From a virus: 64,000 nucleotides of DNA. The DNA lies in IMG/VR virus record IMGVR_UViG_3300032240_002575, positions 1 through 64,000 of that record; one strand, given 5' to 3'. Positions 19,039 through 28,415 of this stretch are shown piece after piece (position 1 is the first letter of the stretch; every line of letters begins with the position of its first letter). The position numbers and the translations under genes were made by a program. The notes beneath the pieces are model-generated. The model searched no databases. It saw nothing but the letters and a program-made list of their open reading frames with translations, and was not told the DNA's origin.

Positions 19039-22000
19039 TTACTGAATATTTTCTTTTGAATTGGTCTAATGCTGTATCACCTTTGATAGTTCCGAAATAG
19101 AAATGGAATGGTGCTCCAACAATAAATTTATTACCTGTAGCATTGAATGTGTTACTCGATTGATAGTTACCATTTGCATCTTTTGCAAAAATGTAACCTG
19201 TCGCGTATAAATCAGAAACGCTTGAAGTTGTTGGTCTAAAATAATTTGGTGTCCCTAAAAATGTTCTATCCAATGATTGGTATCTTTGGTTTTGAACTAT
19301 ATCGCTTGGTCCAGTTGCCCAATTATTCAACTGACTTCCAAAAATTAAATTATTTTGGTTGTCCTTCAGTTCCCATTTGTAATGTGGTACAACTTGTGAT
19401 TTGTTACCATATAAATAAGGATAATTTGCACTGTTGTTCGAAGTTCTAAAGTTAATTCTACCAGGTGTTAAATAATCTTTAGTTTGAATGTTTTGTGTTG
19501 TTGATGAAAACCACACCGCCATTACTGGATTACCAGGAGTACCCAATACATTTGTCGGTGAATTTGTAGGTTTTGTTGCATAATATTCAGGTGAAAAATT
19601 AACGTTACCTATTTCAGAGTTGATTGAACAAAGTTGAACAAAATCACCATCAACCCTTGCTTTTGGCGTAAAAAACCCTAAAAACCCAGCGCCATTATCG
19701 GGTCTAGAAAAAAGTATTGCAAGTGAATCATTTAAGAAACCAAAAATTCTTGATAAAAACCCTGAATCCACCATTCTGGATATAACAAACAAGTTTACTA
19801 AATCTGAAGTATCACCATATGATGTGGATTCTAAAGTCGGTATTATATACGCATTTGTTGATGGGTCAAAAACAATTTCAGAATAAAAACTATCTTTGAA
19901 ACCTAAATTAATTAATGTTGTCGGAAACATTAAATTTAATGTGTTAACCGCTCCTCCGTCTTGGTCGGACAATCTACCAACAAAGTTTTTTGTATAAACA
20001 TTATAAGGACTACTTCTGAAATAAAAGTTTACGGTATTTTTATCGTAGTAAACTAATTCATCAGGAAATACGGGGTCTTCAGGTTTGTTTGACGTATCAT
20101 AAAAAGTATCCACTTGTATTGGGAATAAGTACAGAGAACCGTTAACCCAATTATTTGTAAATGTTTGAGAAAGAACTCCTCTACATAACCCATACATAAA
20201 TCTAAATCTATACCCCCACTCTGACCATATTTGAACATCATAAACAATATTAAAAGGGTTCAAAGGGTCGTGAAATAAAATATAACAACCGTTTTTTACA
20301 AAATCATAACCAGCATCAAACGCATTACAAGGTTTTTTTACTTTGAACGTACTTCCAAACCCGTCATAACATTCAAGTGGAACCATTCCCGGACAACTGA
20401 AACTTGTTAAAACTTCACCTTCGTAAGGTTGTCCTGCAATATCAGCACTTACTTGTTTAGCACCAGAACCATACCCTTGACTGACACTAGTTGGTCCACC
20501 AGTACCCGCCAATTTATAAATGTTAAAATTAATATTTTGTTGTAATATACTTGGATTTGTGTTCCAATCTTTACCATCCAAACCATCAGAAGTCGGTAGT
20601 CTATCAGTTCTCATAACGTTTTTTGACGAGTTGTTCATAAACATATAAAACGTAGGACCAAATGCCTTTGTATAATAATCACTAAACACCGGCCATCCAC
20701 CATTATAAACAGTATTATAAGGTAAGACCGCCATAAAACTACCTCCACTGTTGTCTTCAGAGTTGTCATATTTACTACTTGATGCTGTCGAATCCCAAAA
20801 CCCATTGTTTGCCGTAGAAATTAGTTTGTTTCCACTATTTTTTAGGTATAAAGTTGGGTTGTAGTAAGGTCGATTATTAACATCCAAAGAACCATAATAC
20901 CCAATTGCTGTTGAAGTATAAGCTGTGAATTGTTGACCATAAGTTGTACTACCAGCAATACCAGGTTGAAAAAAATATGATGAGTAAAAAACCTCATTTT
21001 GTCCATTATTTGTAAAAGGTTGAACACTGATGGCAGTTGAATTCAAAGCTTGTATTGGATAATTTAATCTTGTTTGAGCCGTAATTACAACATCGTCTTC
21101 ATTAGGGAATCCTAATATTTTTCCTATACCATATTTGTTGTCATATTGAGGCGAATAAGGGTCTACTCCTCTTTGTAATATTAATATAATTTGATTGGAA
21201 TAGTTTTGATATTGTTGTAAAGGGTTAACTTTCTCAGTCTTAATAATTTGGTCTGTACCAAACTCAACCCATGTATCGATGTTGGTAGGAGTGTTCAAAA
21301 TGTTCGGAAAACTTTGGGTAGTACCAGTGTTCCATAGATTTGCCGCTTGAGATACTGTAATTGCGGTAACCACTTGAAAATATTCTATATCTCCAGCAAA
21401 CAAGTTTGTTGTTATTGTAGAACCTGTTGGAAGACTGTATGAAACCGTTGAATTTGTTGTTTGAGTGTTTGCATAATTGATATTAACTACAGTACTACCC
21501 GATGCTTTGGTTGTACCACTAATCCCGTTAATAACACCGTTGTTTGTTGATGCAGAATAATAAAAGTTTTCATCAGTACTATTCATGGGTGAGACAAAAG
21601 TCAATAAATCACCAGAATTATAAGTATTTCCATCGGTTGCAAGGATTGTTATTGTATTATCAAAATGAAATTTACCAACATTCGAATTTTCTGCAAAAGT
21701 TACTTTAATTCTATTTTGTCCAGTAAAGTAGTTACCTCTTTGATTGAATAAATTTATTCTTTCACCTATTGGTAAATCACGGGATGATGCGCCAATTTTT
21801 TGTCCATTGTAATCAAATAAAGTGTGGGTTACTGGAGTTTTATAATACAGTTGTGTTTTATCATCTGAAAAACCTCCAGTTGCAATTGAATAAACAGTAG
21901 CCAATGAGTTAATATCATTTTGAGTCCCTCCAGAAAATTTTTTCAAATAAGAGTTGAGATAATATGGTGCAAACGACAAATAACTTAAAGCCCCAGTTGC

Positions 22001-23842
22001 ATTTGGTTTATTGTTATTTGTTAATGGATTGTTATCGTTTTGACTTATCGTTGAACTACAATCACAAGTGTCACAATCGGGATATGTTAACATTGTTAAA
22101 CTCATGTCGGTGTTGGTAGATTTACAATCAATTTTCAACGCAGGACACAACCATCCGAATGGACAAATACCTAAGATACAAATACCACAAAGTGCACATA
22201 AAAATTTTATAATAACAAAATAAATAAACAAAACAATTCTGATGATGTATATAAGAGGCAAACCTATCAATTGAATTATTTGAAACAAAAAAGAGAATAG
22301 AAAAAATAAAAGGTCAAAATTCCTGAATCCTTCGTTAACCGGAAATTTGTTAATTGTTGACTGACAATCATTATTATCAATTTCTTTAATTCCAATGAAT
22401 CTACCTCTTCCACCTTTTTTGTATTCGTCAATTAATTGTGACACTGTATATACTCTGTTGAATCCGAATTCATAAAATGTATCTTCACAGTCTATTGCTT
22501 CATTTAACCTATCATAATAATCATTTCCAAAAAACCCATCAGTGTAACCGCTCCAAGCCAAACCAAAATAGTAAGAACTATTTAATTGTCTTTTGTTTGA
22601 ATTGTTTGAACTGTATAAAGGGTCTGATGCAGAATTTGACCATCCGTATTCTTTGACATTCGGAATTAAGAAATATGGTCTTCTTGTTTGCTCTGACAAC
22701 GTTGGTGGTTGTTGCCATTTGACTTTGAATCTGTATTTACCTTTTGTAGGAATTCCCATTGCAGGGTCATGAGATAAAACTTTTTCACCAAACTCGTTTG
22801 TGATATAATAATCCAAATTCATTGGTAATTCTGTCAACCAAACACCACTAGCATCTATTATGTTTCCAGCTTGTTCTAATTGATATTGTTCAAGTACTGG
22901 ATTTCCATCAGAATCTTGATTAATAGTTTGTCGTATTGCTAAAATTTGTCCTGGACCCGCAACTAATTGACACATATCACCCAACCTATCTTTTGGTTTT
23001 GCGGTAATGTTGATACCAAAGAGACCAGTACTTCTAACTCTCATGTTGTCAGGACTACTAAAGATTGAACCCATAAATGTCGCTGTGGGTTGTATATCTA
23101 TATTAGCATCGTCCCTTAAGTCAAAATCAACTCGGTTGATTGCAATAGTACATAATTCAGGGTCTCCCCAAAGTGGTGAAACTTCAACACTTTTAACAAC
23201 ATTAACTATTTGAGGTAGGGAGTTCAAGTCCGTAGAAGTTTTGAATCTGTTTCCCGCAACTTGAGCTTCTGTTGCACGACCCATCCTAATCAAATCATTT
23301 GGAGTTAGAGAAAACTCACCAATATCTGACAAGTCAACGTCCATAACTAATGAATAACTTCCTTGCGGAGCACCCATAATCATGTAATCACCACTCTCAT
23401 TTGTTTTTGCGGTGAACTTGTAATACTTGTCATAAATCTCCACCGCGGTGCCACCTGTTAAAGCATCTAACCTTGAAGGTAATGTTCCAGTTGCTGCGTG
23501 GGTTGAATATGATTTTTCGTATGGTAATAAATTGTATCTGTATCCGTCTTCATTTTTATCGTTTGGTGATTTATATGGATAGATACTTGAAATAATGGGA
23601 TTTGATTGGTCAACATTTGAAATAGGTATGAATATAGAAACTCTTGCATTTGGTATTCCAAATCCGTTGTTTGCTGTTACTCTTCCGACAACAACACCAT
23701 AATCAGCACAACTTTTTGAATAAACATCTTCTTGTTGTAGTGTCAATGATAAAATCTCCAAAAACTCAAAATCTTGGTCTAATTGGACATTAATTGATTT
23801 GTTAATACCTAGTTCCGTTCTTATTCTATATGATTGACCCAT
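19031..23842 (-). CDS. Giant virion protein with carboxypeptidase-regulatory-like domain and membrane-like helices
   Basis: 1603 residues. The N-terminus (about 49-170) looks like a carboxypeptidase-regulatory or transthyretin-like Ig fold split by an insertion: GVVVGRVTANNGFGIPNARV at 49-68, and TNESGDYMIMGAPQGSYSL at about 147-165. Residues of about 505-567 are a strongly hydrophobic double stretch rich in Phe, Ile and Leu, followed by a Cys cluster (CALCGICILGICPFGWLC). This would be a membrane hairpin in an ordinary protein. Soon after comes another Cys cluster, CDTCDC. The remaining 1,000 residues are beta-rich. It has its own TATTTAT motif upstream. Neighbours gp6 and gp25 suggest a baseplate protein; the hydrophobic segment could serve in membrane contact during injection, which is speculation. 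Confidence 0.7.
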   Translation of the reverse strand: MGQSYRIRTELGINKSINVQLDQDFEFLEILSLTLQQEDVYSKSCADYGVVVGRVTANNGFGIPNARVSIFIPISNVDQSNPIISSIYPYKSPNDKNEDGYRYNLLPYEKSYSTHAATGTLPSRLDALTGGTAVEIYDKYYKFTAKTNESGDYMIMGAPQGSYSLVMDVDLSDIGEFSLTPNDLIRMGRATEAQVAGNRFKTSTDLNSLPQIVNVVKSVEVSPLWGDPELCTIAINRVDFDLRDDANIDIQPTATFMGSIFSSPDNMRVRSTGLFGINITAKPKDRLGDMCQLVAGPGQILAIRQTINQDSDGNPVLEQYQLEQAGNIIDASGVWLTELPMNLDYYITNEFGEKVLSHDPAMGIPTKGKYRFKVKWQQPPTLSEQTRRPYFLIPNVKEYGWSNSASDPLYSSNNSNKRQLNSSYYFGLAWSGYTDGFFGNDYYDRLNEAIDCEDTFYEFGFNRVYTVSQLIDEYKKGGRGRFIGIKEIDNNDCQSTINKFPVNEGFRNFDLLFFLFSFLFQIIQLIGLPLIYIIRIVLFIYFVIIKFLCALCGICILGICPFGWLCPALKIDCKSTNTDMSLTMLTYPDCDTCDCSSTISQNDNNPLTNNNKPNATGALSYLSFAPYYLNSYLKKFSGGTQNDINSLATVYSIATGGFSDDKTQLYYKTPVTHTLFDYNGQKIGASSRDLPIGERINLFNQRGNYFTGQNRIKVTFAENSNVGKFHFDNTITILATDGNTYNSGDLLTFVSPMNSTDENFYYSASTNNGVINGISGTTKASGSTVVNINYANTQTTNSTVSYSLPTGSTITTNLFAGDIEYFQVVTAITVSQAANLWNTGTTQSFPNILNTPTNIDTWVEFGTDQIIKTEKVNPLQQYQNYSNQIILILQRGVDPYSPQYDNKYGIGKILGFPNEDDVVITAQTRLNYPIQALNSTAISVQPFTNNGQNEVFYSSYFFQPGIAGSTTYGQQFTAYTSTAIGYYGSLDVNNRPYYNPTLYLKNSGNKLISTANNGFWDSTASSSKYDNSEDNSGGSFMAVLPYNTVYNGGWPVFSDYYTKAFGPTFYMFMNNSSKNVMRTDRLPTSDGLDGKDWNTNPSILQQNINFNIYKLAGTGGPTSVSQGYGSGAKQVSADIAGQPYEGEVLTSFSCPGMVPLECYDGFGSTFKVKKPCNAFDAGYDFVKNGCYILFHDPLNPFNIVYDVQIWSEWGYRFRFMYGLCRGVLSQTFTNNWVNGSLYLFPIQVDTFYDTSNKPEDPVFPDELVYYDKNTVNFYFRSSPYNVYTKNFVGRLSDQDGGAVNTLNLMFPTTLINLGFKDSFYSEIVFDPSTNAYIIPTLESTSYGDTSDLVNLFVISRMVDSGFLSRIFGFLNDSLAILFSRPDNGAGFLGFFTPKARVDGDFVQLCSINSEIGNVNFSPEYYATKPTNSPTNVLGTPGNPVMAVWFSSTTQNIQTKDYLTPGRINFRTSNNSANYPYLYGNKSQVVPHYKWELKDNQNNLIFGSQLNNWATGPSDIVQNQRYQSLDRTFLGTPNYFRPTTSSVSDLYATGYIFAKDANGNYQSSNTFNATGNKFIVGAPFHFYFGTIKGDTALDQFKRKYSVSE

Positions 23843-23858
23843 TAGGTTACTTTAATTT

Positions 23859-23865
23859 ATAAATA
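23859..23865 (-). promoter_or_regulatory. Candidate late promoter motif TATTTAT
   Basis: The coding strand reads CTATTTATAAATTAA; TATTTAT ends 16 nt before ATG 23842, in the 92-nt gap after the gp6-like gene. Confidence 0.55.
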
Positions 23866-23933
23866 GTTTATGCGGAATTTTTAAGAGACCGACACATCAA
23901 AATAATAAACTAAAGAAAAATAAAATAAACTTG

Positions 23934-25772
23934 TTATGAGAAAGTTACTGATTGGAAATTTTTAACAGAAACTCTGATGTCTTTGTTAGGATATCTAACT
24001 TGGTAAACTTGTGAAGGTTGTGCAAATATTGTATCATCTACTGGTCCTATCAATCTTGTTTCAGCGTTTGTATAAGCCATAGATGTTTCCGCTGATGAAT
24101 ATTGCCCTCCAACTTCATTGAATACATCAATGTTCGCAACAGTCAAAACTCCATTTGTATTTTGAATAAGACTTCTAATTTCAGACAGATAAACGTTTTG
24201 ACCTAATTGTCTAATTTGAGGATTGAAATAAGTTGAAACTTTGTCAACAACACTTGAAATTACTTGTCCCGAGTTTTGAGCAGAATCCAACACGATTGAT
24301 ATATCTAAACTTAAGTCAATTACTTCTGCACTGAATATTGAAATGTAATCATTCATCATCCTGTAGTTTGATAAATAATTTGCAATGTTTTGTCTTAAAG
24401 TGTTTGAAACTATGTTTGTCAATTTACCTGATGTGTCGTAAGATAATATTTGTATTAAAATCTTATTGTCGTTTTCAGTAATTGAAACTTTTGCAGGTGC
24501 CCCAAACTGAGCCGGCATGTTTCTAATCAACGATTCATAATCTTGAACCGTAACAGCTCTTTTTTGAGCTGCGAAATTAAACGATACGTAATTTCTAATT
24601 TCTTCAAGTGAAGGTATACCCGCACCACCCACAGCGGCTGTTACGTTAACACATCTTAATGAGTTAACTACCGATGAATTGGTTGTCTCGGATGGGCCAT
24701 TAACAAAGAATGAAACTGTACCTATTTGGTTAATTACGTTTGTACCTAAATTTGTTGCCAATCCACCACCTACTCTGTACTGAACGAACAATGTTGAATT
24801 TGGTGTAAGTGTTGCGCCAAGTGAAAGGTTATTGGAATACTTTTGTAAATCTAAAGTGGCACCTAAAGTTGTGAATTGATTCAGTTGGTCTTGAGCAGTG
24901 TTTGTACCACCACCAAAAGTCATTTTTTTGAATCCTTCAGGTGTATATTCTGTGATGAATCTATTTTGTGTTTGAAGATATACTCCAACTTTAATACCTG
25001 GTTGGTCAGAAACTTTTGTTGGGTCTTCAACAAATACTCTGTCTTCTGCTAATGCATCCACTTCATACCATCTGTTATCAGCCCCCAAAAACTCTGCAGT
25101 TGTTGGTGTATTTGTATAGTTTGTCCCATTTTTCAAAAGAACACTTGTAATTCCCAAAACATTTTTTTCAGGTAAAAACAACTCGAAAAATGGTTTGACA
25201 TCGTTTGCATTGATAACTCTTTTGAAAACTTTAGTTATACCATTAACAACTACTTCTCTTTTTGTAATTGTGTAGTTAATCAAAACGTTATTAGCATTGA
25301 AATTTGGAATTTTCAATCTATTTGGATATCCTTGAGCGTTGTATGGTGACGCAAAATCAATGTCATAAACATTTTCAAACACAATACCACCACCAACAAC
25401 TTGTGAACCTCTAGCTAAAGTTCCAAGATATCTTTCATCTTCTTTGTCACCATAAGCAGGAACCGTAATTGAAAAATCAACTAAAGCAACTGATGGTCTT
25501 TGACCCGGCAATTTCAAGCCATAGGTTCTAGCTATATTGTAAATCGATGACCTTTGTTGTGCATACTGTAATACAGTTTCTTGAATGCTTCTATCTATAT
25601 TATAATTCAAGTTATCCGCAACCGCTGCGTTCAAATCCAAGAATACCGTAAAAACTGACGCATCATTAAAATCTTGAATTAAATCAGGATAATACGTTTT
25701 AGCGTAGTTTAAGAGTTCAGTTCTGATTGACTGATAGTCCCTACTTGCATATGATATTCTGTTATTTGCCAT
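23934..25772 (-). CDS. Baseplate wedge protein, T4 gp6-like (baseplate J family)
   Basis: 612 residues, close to the 660 of T4 gp6. The N-terminus reads as gp6/baseplate-J type: SYASRDYQSIRTELLNYAKT at about 7-26, then a DFNDASVFTVFLDLNAAVAD segment and a long helix with QYAQQRSSIYNIARTYG. The C-terminal half has the LEEIRNYVSFNFAAQKRAVT and DYESLIRNMPAQFG segments typical of the family. In contractile tails these proteins dimerise to form the iris of the baseplate around the hub. It follows the gp25-like gene after 5 nt, the usual gp25-gp6 neighbourhood in contractile systems. Confidence 0.88.
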   Translation of the reverse strand: MANNRISYASRDYQSIRTELLNYAKTYYPDLIQDFNDASVFTVFLDLNAAVADNLNYNIDRSIQETVLQYAQQRSSIYNIARTYGLKLPGQRPSVALVDFSITVPAYGDKEDERYLGTLARGSQVVGGGIVFENVYDIDFASPYNAQGYPNRLKIPNFNANNVLINYTITKREVVVNGITKVFKRVINANDVKPFFELFLPEKNVLGITSVLLKNGTNYTNTPTTAEFLGADNRWYEVDALAEDRVFVEDPTKVSDQPGIKVGVYLQTQNRFITEYTPEGFKKMTFGGGTNTAQDQLNQFTTLGATLDLQKYSNNLSLGATLTPNSTLFVQYRVGGGLATNLGTNVINQIGTVSFFVNGPSETTNSSVVNSLRCVNVTAAVGGAGIPSLEEIRNYVSFNFAAQKRAVTVQDYESLIRNMPAQFGAPAKVSITENDNKILIQILSYDTSGKLTNIVSNTLRQNIANYLSNYRMMNDYISIFSAEVIDLSLDISIVLDSAQNSGQVISSVVDKVSTYFNPQIRQLGQNVYLSEIRSLIQNTNGVLTVANIDVFNEVGGQYSSAETSMAYTNAETRLIGPVDDTIFAQPSQVYQVRYPNKDIRVSVKNFQSVTFS

Positions 25773-25777
25773 CTTAA

Positions 25778-26248
25778 TTAAATATTGATAATCACAAAAT
25801 CACTTTGTCCAAATGTTGAATTATTGGTTGAGTAATCGATTCTTATTTTTGCTGTGTACTCTGCGGTTCCTTTACCAGGAAATCTATATACAGGTGACTC
25901 ACTACTTCCTGCAGTATTTTGTCCCGTTGCAATATCAACTTCTTCTTGTGGGTCAGCTGGTGTGATACTCAAACTATTAACCAACAAGTTTGGCATAAAG
26001 TTTTCTATTGCATCTCTAATATCTGACTCTATCGCATTAAAAGTTAGTCCATCAAAAGGTTCAAACAAGAATTCATACAATCGAGTACCAAATTGAGGTA
26101 AAAAATATCTTGACCCTTTTCTTGTCAACAATAAATGAATTAAATCCGCCTTAATCTCTTGGGATTGAAGTTCAGTTAATTCCAAATAGTCTCCTCTTGC
26201 AGAATCTCTAAATGGAAAATTTATACCATATGTAGTACCGTTAGCCAT
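25778..26248 (-). CDS. Baseplate wedge protein, T4 gp25-like
   Basis: 156 residues from ATG 26248 (protein begins MANGTTYG). An ATG 24 codons upstream lies inside the preceding gene in another frame and is less likely. The gp25/lysozyme-like wedge fold is suggested by INFPFRDSARGDYLELTELQ at the start, then LLTRKGSRYFLPQFGTRLYE and a helical IESDIRDAIENFMPNL segment. In T4 gp25 links the baseplate wedge to the first sheath ring. It overlaps the upstream small gene by 8 nt and lies just before the gp6-like gene. Confidence 0.88.
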   Translation of the reverse strand: MANGTTYGINFPFRDSARGDYLELTELQSQEIKADLIHLLLTRKGSRYFLPQFGTRLYEFLFEPFDGLTFNAIESDIRDAIENFMPNLLVNSLSITPADPQEEVDIATGQNTAGSSESPVYRFPGKGTAEYTAKIRIDYSTNNSTFGQSDFVIINI

Positions 26249-26465
26249 TGTTAATAAATATAGTAGTATTCCCTTTTTTGTGAACTGGTGTAAAAGGGCA
26301 ATGTTTGCATGAGTTACCACAACAAGAACCTCTTTTAATGTGGAACGACTCTTTCATTACCATTTTACCATTTTCATCAAAATAAAAATCATTCGGGTTG
26401 TGTTTAGACAACGCCGTCTTTTTAATATATTCTTGGAATATCCAATCTTCTGAACTTCTTACCAT
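26241..26465 (-). CDS. Small Cys-motif protein, DUF5522-like
   Basis: 74 residues. The C-terminal half holds RGSCCGNSCKHCPF: four Cys and one His in a tight cluster that suggests metal or Fe-S binding. The arrangement resembles the DUF5522 type of small proteins that I associate with Bacteroidota; function unknown. A TATTTAT motif lies 8 nt before its start, directly after a hairpin terminator. Its last 8 nt overlap the gp25-like start, so it is coupled to the baseplate genes although it looks like a cellular-type protein. Confidence 0.65.
   Translation of the reverse strand: MVRSSEDWIFQEYIKKTALSKHNPNDFYFDENGKMVMKESFHIKRGSCCGNSCKHCPFTPVHKKGNTTIFINNG
26254..26260 (-). promoter_or_regulatory. 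TATTTAT motif just before the gp25-like start
   Basis: It ends 5 nt before ATG 26248 and lies inside the end of the upstream coding sequence (ATA TTT ATT codons), so it could be chance. If functional, the transcript would be nearly leaderless. Confidence 0.25.
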
Positions 26466-26473
26466 AACATTAT

Positions 26474-26480
26474 ATAAATA
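26474..26480 (-). promoter_or_regulatory. Candidate late promoter motif TATTTAT
   Basis: Ends 8 nt before ATG 26465 and follows immediately after the terminator hairpin at 26482-26514, so it would restart transcription for the CCGxxCxHCP gene, gp25 and gp6. Confidence 0.5.
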
Positions 26481-26481
26481 A

Positions 26482-26514
26482 AAAAGGAATATGTAATTTA
26501 CACATATTCCTTTT
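26482..26514 (-). terminator. Hairpin terminator after the ribonucleotide reductase gene
   Basis: A 13-bp stem (AAAAGGAATATGT pairing with its complement) with a 7-nt loop, followed on the minus strand by a T run (TTTTTTATTTA). It lies 22 nt after the reductase stop and separates the replication island from the baseplate genes. Confidence 0.75.
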
Positions 26515-26535
26515 ATTTTGTTTAATTAAATTATT

Positions 26536-28395
26536 TTATTTGATTTCGCAAGCTCCACCAGCACATGCTAGTTCACCACTCAAATCAGTATTATCTTGTA
26601 ACTCAATAACTTTACTTAAGTCAATTGAATGAAGTTTTGAAAATAATCTTTCAAATTCTTCTTGAGTACAGTCTTCAAATGGAGCTTGGATATAACTGCC
26701 TCCGTCAAAGGGTAGTACAGAAAGACCATTATAAAAATCTCTGTTTTCCCACATCCAATCACCAGCTAACTCCCAATCTTCAGGTTTCAAACTAATTGTT
26801 GCAGATACGTTGTGACTGTTTGAACCAGTTCTATGACCAGGTTTAACCCATTCTTGTGTAATTTTTTTAACACGTTCTAATAATTGGAATGGACTTTCAG
26901 TTCTTAATATTGCTCCTTCTGGTGCTTTTTGTGGAACTGAAATAACCGCCGTATCGTGTGGACGGAAAAATTCATCTTCAACCAATTCAGGGTGATTTGT
27001 TGCCAAATAGTTATAGATTGCTTCATTCTTACCAACACGAATTCTACGGATGTAGTAATCATTGTGCCAAGCGTGAATACCTGATGAAGTTCCCAATGTC
27101 AATGAAGTTGTTCCTGCTGGTTTAACAGTTGTCATACGAGCCGATTTGTTAATACCAATAAGTTCAGCAACTCTTGCATTTTCTTCTTTAACAACTTTTG
27201 CTGCTTCTTTCATATTGTATCCCAATACCACACCTGAACCGATACCTGTCATGGATACACCAATCAATGCATCTTTTTCAGTTGTTCTTTTCCAAACATC
27301 TCTTAAGTAATGGAAATCTGTATAACCTGCTTGAAGTGTTCCGATAAACGCCGCAGCTTTAACACGAGCGTTAAGGTCTTCTTGTGACTCAATATCAGAT
27401 ACATTAACCTCACATAAGTTACAGAATTGGTTTGGTCTCAACGCGATTTCACAACATGGGTTTGTTCCCCAATCTTTATCGTTTGTAAAATATATACCTG
27501 GTTCACCAGCACCTGATGCTTCAACACGTTTCCATAAATCCAAAAAGAATTCTTTTGTAATTTTGTGTCTAACAAGTACTGCAGAGTTATTAGCTCTACC
27601 TCTTTGTGCATTTTGTTCCCACCATGCACCTGATTTACAAGCAATCATTTCACTATCATCAGCGCTGAACAAAGAAATAAGTGCCGCTCTACGGATACCA
27701 CCAGCCAATACAGCATCAGCGATATGACAAACCATATCATGAACTTCGATTGGAGTTAGTTTTTCACCATCTTCTTTTGCATCCATCATACCTTTCAATT
27801 TGTGCAAACAATCTTTCAAAGGTTGAGGACCTGGAGCTTTACCACCTGATGTTACAAGTTGAGCACCTTTTGGTCTGATATCAGAAAAATCGAATTCTGG
27901 TGTTGATAAGTTGTCACCAAAATATGATTTGAACAATACTTTAATTGCATCTGCCCATCCTTCAATTGAATCACCAATCAAAAATCTTCTAACTCTGTTT
28001 GGATTTGGTTTTCTGATTTCAGGTAATTTTTCAACATGATGTTTTTGAACTGAATACCCAACACCTGTTCCACCTAATAACAAAAACATTGCTTCAGCGA
28101 ATGCATCCAAATGGTCTATCGGTAAGTAAGCACAATTATAAATTCTGTTTGGAGAAATCTCGATTGGTTTACCACCAAATTGCATTGACCTCATTGAAGG
28201 CAATACCTTTTTATCATATACCATTTTGTATACTTCTTTAATCTCATCTTTCAATGATGGGTATTTTTTAATATGCATGTCCATATTACGGGTTACCAAT
28301 TCCTCCCATGTTTCACGTCTGTTCAATTCAGGTACGAATTTTGCGTACTTCATATAAACAGTCAAGTCTGACAATATCTTTTGTGATGCGTCCAT
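26536..28395 (-). CDS. nrdJ: Class II (adenosylcobalamin-dependent) ribonucleoside-triphosphate reductase
   Basis: 619 residues; reduces ribonucleotides to deoxyribonucleotides for phage DNA synthesis. It resembles the monomeric class II (RTPR) type. Seen in the sequence: an early Cys in NRIYNCAYLPID, a GGTGVGYSV glycine-rich segment, the active-site NPCCEIALRPNQFCNLCEVN with Cys and Glu (usual form NPCGE), a KPAGTTSLTLGTSSGIHAWH loop, and a C-terminal Cys pair C611-x4-C616 like the RTPR swinging-tail reductant. No class I radical-subunit gene is seen in the window. It is shorter than the Lactobacillus enzyme (739 residues). It sits downstream of the helicase gene and no TATTTAT motif is seen before it, consistent with earlier expression. 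Confidence 0.9.
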   Translation of the reverse strand: MDASQKILSDLTVYMKYAKFVPELNRRETWEELVTRNMDMHIKKYPSLKDEIKEVYKMVYDKKVLPSMRSMQFGGKPIEISPNRIYNCAYLPIDHLDAFAEAMFLLLGGTGVGYSVQKHHVEKLPEIRKPNPNRVRRFLIGDSIEGWADAIKVLFKSYFGDNLSTPEFDFSDIRPKGAQLVTSGGKAPGPQPLKDCLHKLKGMMDAKEDGEKLTPIEVHDMVCHIADAVLAGGIRRAALISLFSADDSEMIACKSGAWWEQNAQRGRANNSAVLVRHKITKEFFLDLWKRVEASGAGEPGIYFTNDKDWGTNPCCEIALRPNQFCNLCEVNVSDIESQEDLNARVKAAAFIGTLQAGYTDFHYLRDVWKRTTEKDALIGVSMTGIGSGVVLGYNMKEAAKVVKEENARVAELIGINKSARMTTVKPAGTTSLTLGTSSGIHAWHNDYYIRRIRVGKNEAIYNYLATNHPELVEDEFFRPHDTAVISVPQKAPEGAILRTESPFQLLERVKKITQEWVKPGHRTGSNSHNVSATISLKPEDWELAGDWMWENRDFYNGLSVLPFDGGSYIQAPFEDCTQEEFERLFSKLHSIDLSKVIELQDNTDLSGELACAGGACEIK

Positions 28396-28415
28396 AATTG
28401 TGTTTTAAGTTTATT

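Noticed and set aside
26249-26320. Earlier start for the gp25-like protein at ATG 26320
   Set aside because: The added 24 residues overlap the Cys-motif gene almost completely and are absent from the gp25 pattern, which begins close to MANGTTYG.
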